Origin: JANXQG01 sp963804375
GTDB lineage: Bacteria; Planctomycetota; Planctomycetia; Pirellulales; Thermoguttaceae
Reading direction: 5' to 3'
NCBI GenBank assembly: GCA_963804375.1
Contig: CAWDQE010000019.1
Span: 558,001 to 622,000 of the forward strand
DNA: 64,000 nucleotides
Made by a program: the position numbers and the translations under genes. A model generated the notes under the pieces. The model was not told where the DNA came from and made no database searches. It worked only from the letters and a program-made list of their open reading frames with translations. Positions 63,163 to 64,000 of the stretch are shown in pieces; position 1 is the stretch's first letter, and each line of letters starts with the position of its first letter.

Positions 63163-64000
63163 ATGAAACTGACACGCTACGCAGGAAACCCGATCCTCTC
63201 ACCCTTTGTCGGCCATCCCTGGGAAGACCTGGCGGTGTTCAACCCGGCGGTCTGGTTCGACGAGAAGAAGCACGAGTTCCTGCTGTTGTATCGGGCTGCC
63301 GAGTCGCATCCCGAGTACAAGTGCTATTTCGGCCTGGCGCAGCACGGATGGATACCACTTCGAGCGGGTTTCCGACCGGCCGGCGCTCGGTCCCAGCGTC
63401 GAGGGCTTCGACGGTGCGACGATCCAGGACCCGCGGATCACGAAGATGGGCGAGTGGTTCTACGTGACCTATGCAGCCCGGCATTTCCCTTACGGCCAGT
63501 TCTGGATTCCCGAGGCGCGGCAGCGCTATCTCAAGCCCGACGCGCCGGTCGAGTTCCCTCACTATCTCAAGACCAACGCCACCCTCACCGGGCTGGCAAT
63601 CACCAAGGACTTCAAGACGTGGATCCGCGCCGGTTGGCTCACCGATCCGCTTCTGGACGACCGGGACGTGATTCTCTTCCCCGAGAAGATCGGTGGCCGA
63701 TTCGCCATGCTGCGGCGTCCGCTTGAATGGGTGGGGCCTGGCTACGGCACCGATCAGGCCTGCGCGTGGATCAGCTTTGCCGACGATCTGATGGGCCTGG
63801 CCCATGCCCCGGCCAAGTTGGTCCTGAAGAACAAGAATCCTTCCTGGGAAGTCTTGAAGCTGGGTTTCAACACACCGCCCATCAAGACCCCGCACGGCTG
63901 GTTCGTGATCTATCATGTCGTGGGGGCCGACAAGTTCTACCGCCTGGGGGCCGTGCTGCTGGACCTCGAAGATCCGTCGATCGTCCGCCACCGCACGCCG
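63163..64000 (+). pseudogene. GH130-family mannoside phosphorylase/hydrolase, one frameshift, 3' end outside window
   Basis: The start reads MKLTRYAGNPILSPFVGHPW and NPAVWFDEKKHEFLLLYRAA, a GH130 five-bladed propeller opening. Near 63338 the frame shifts and continues STDGYHFERVSDRPALGPSV, GFDGATIQDPRITKMGEWFY (catalytic-site GxxDPR), GRFAMLRRPLEWVGPGYGTD and PPIKTPHGWFVIYHVVGADK to the window edge. GH130 members phosphorolyse or hydrolyse beta-mannosidic linkages in the cytosol or periplasm. No signal peptide is seen, so the cytosol is likely. One base is probably missing or added at ggcctggcgcagc. Confidence 0.83.

Noticed and set aside
61244..63202. 652-codon minus-strand ORF
   Set aside because: Antisense to the GH172 gene, whose motifs and signal peptide are clear.

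Overview
The window looks like chromosome from a GC-rich member of the Planctomycetota, probably near the Pirellulales. This is inferred from content: several PEP-CTERM proteins with autotransporter-type beta-strand repeats, SGNH/TPR and DUF3467 proteins, a Kelch/HAF propeller protein, GH172/GH130/DUF5054 carbohydrate enzymes, and abundant short palindromic intergenic repeats. No rRNA is present. One tRNA, tRNA-Ala(TGC), is seen.

Layout. 1-10.3 kb: 5' part of ettA (minus), a membrane protein with a roughly 660-residue disordered region, nadB split by two frameshifts, a Uma2-type nuclease and a TMTC-like TPR membrane protein. 10.3-15 kb: an APC permease (two frameshifts), then a mobile-element graveyard: a REP-type transposase remnant, and a group II intron on the minus strand whose ribozyme and reverse transcriptase are separated by an intact-looking IS3-family element. 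15-19 kb: a frameshifted SulP transporter, a possible PD-(D/E)XK protein and a bestrophin-like membrane protein. 19-34 kb: a minus-strand block of PEP-CTERM surface proteins. Two of its ORFs each contain two complete PEP-CTERM proteins joined head to tail without a stop codon. 34-37.5 kb: small proteins and remnants. 37.5-46.2 kb: a plus-strand run of a DUF5054 glycosidase, a Tat-exported sugar-isomerase-like protein, a secreted protein, an ABC ATPase, and an FtsX/MacB-type permease fused to a ZnuA-like metal-binding domain. 46.4-53.7 kb: an MFS transporter, an SGNH hydrolase with TPRs, an integrase remnant beside tRNA-Ala and a tandem DUF3467 protein. 53.8-56.7 kb: a double trypsin-like/PDZ protease and a 3 x 123-bp repeat. 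56.7-64 kb: an ICMT-like methyltransferase, a coupled HAD / deoxyhypusine-synthase-like / PfkB operon, then GH172 and GH130 enzymes.

Working together. The 41.8-46.2 kb genes overlap by ATGA or lie close together and probably form one metal-linked ABC system. The HAD/DHS-like/PfkB genes are also coupled by ATGA overlaps. The glycosidases at 37.6-41.8 kb and 61-64 kb suggest breakdown of mannose- or arabinose-containing polysaccharide. The PEP-CTERM proteins would need an exosortase encoded elsewhere.

Caution. At least a dozen conserved genes are broken by single-base shifts, often beside G/C runs. Sequencing or assembly error is a serious possibility, so pseudogene labels here mean only that the reading frame is broken in this sequence.
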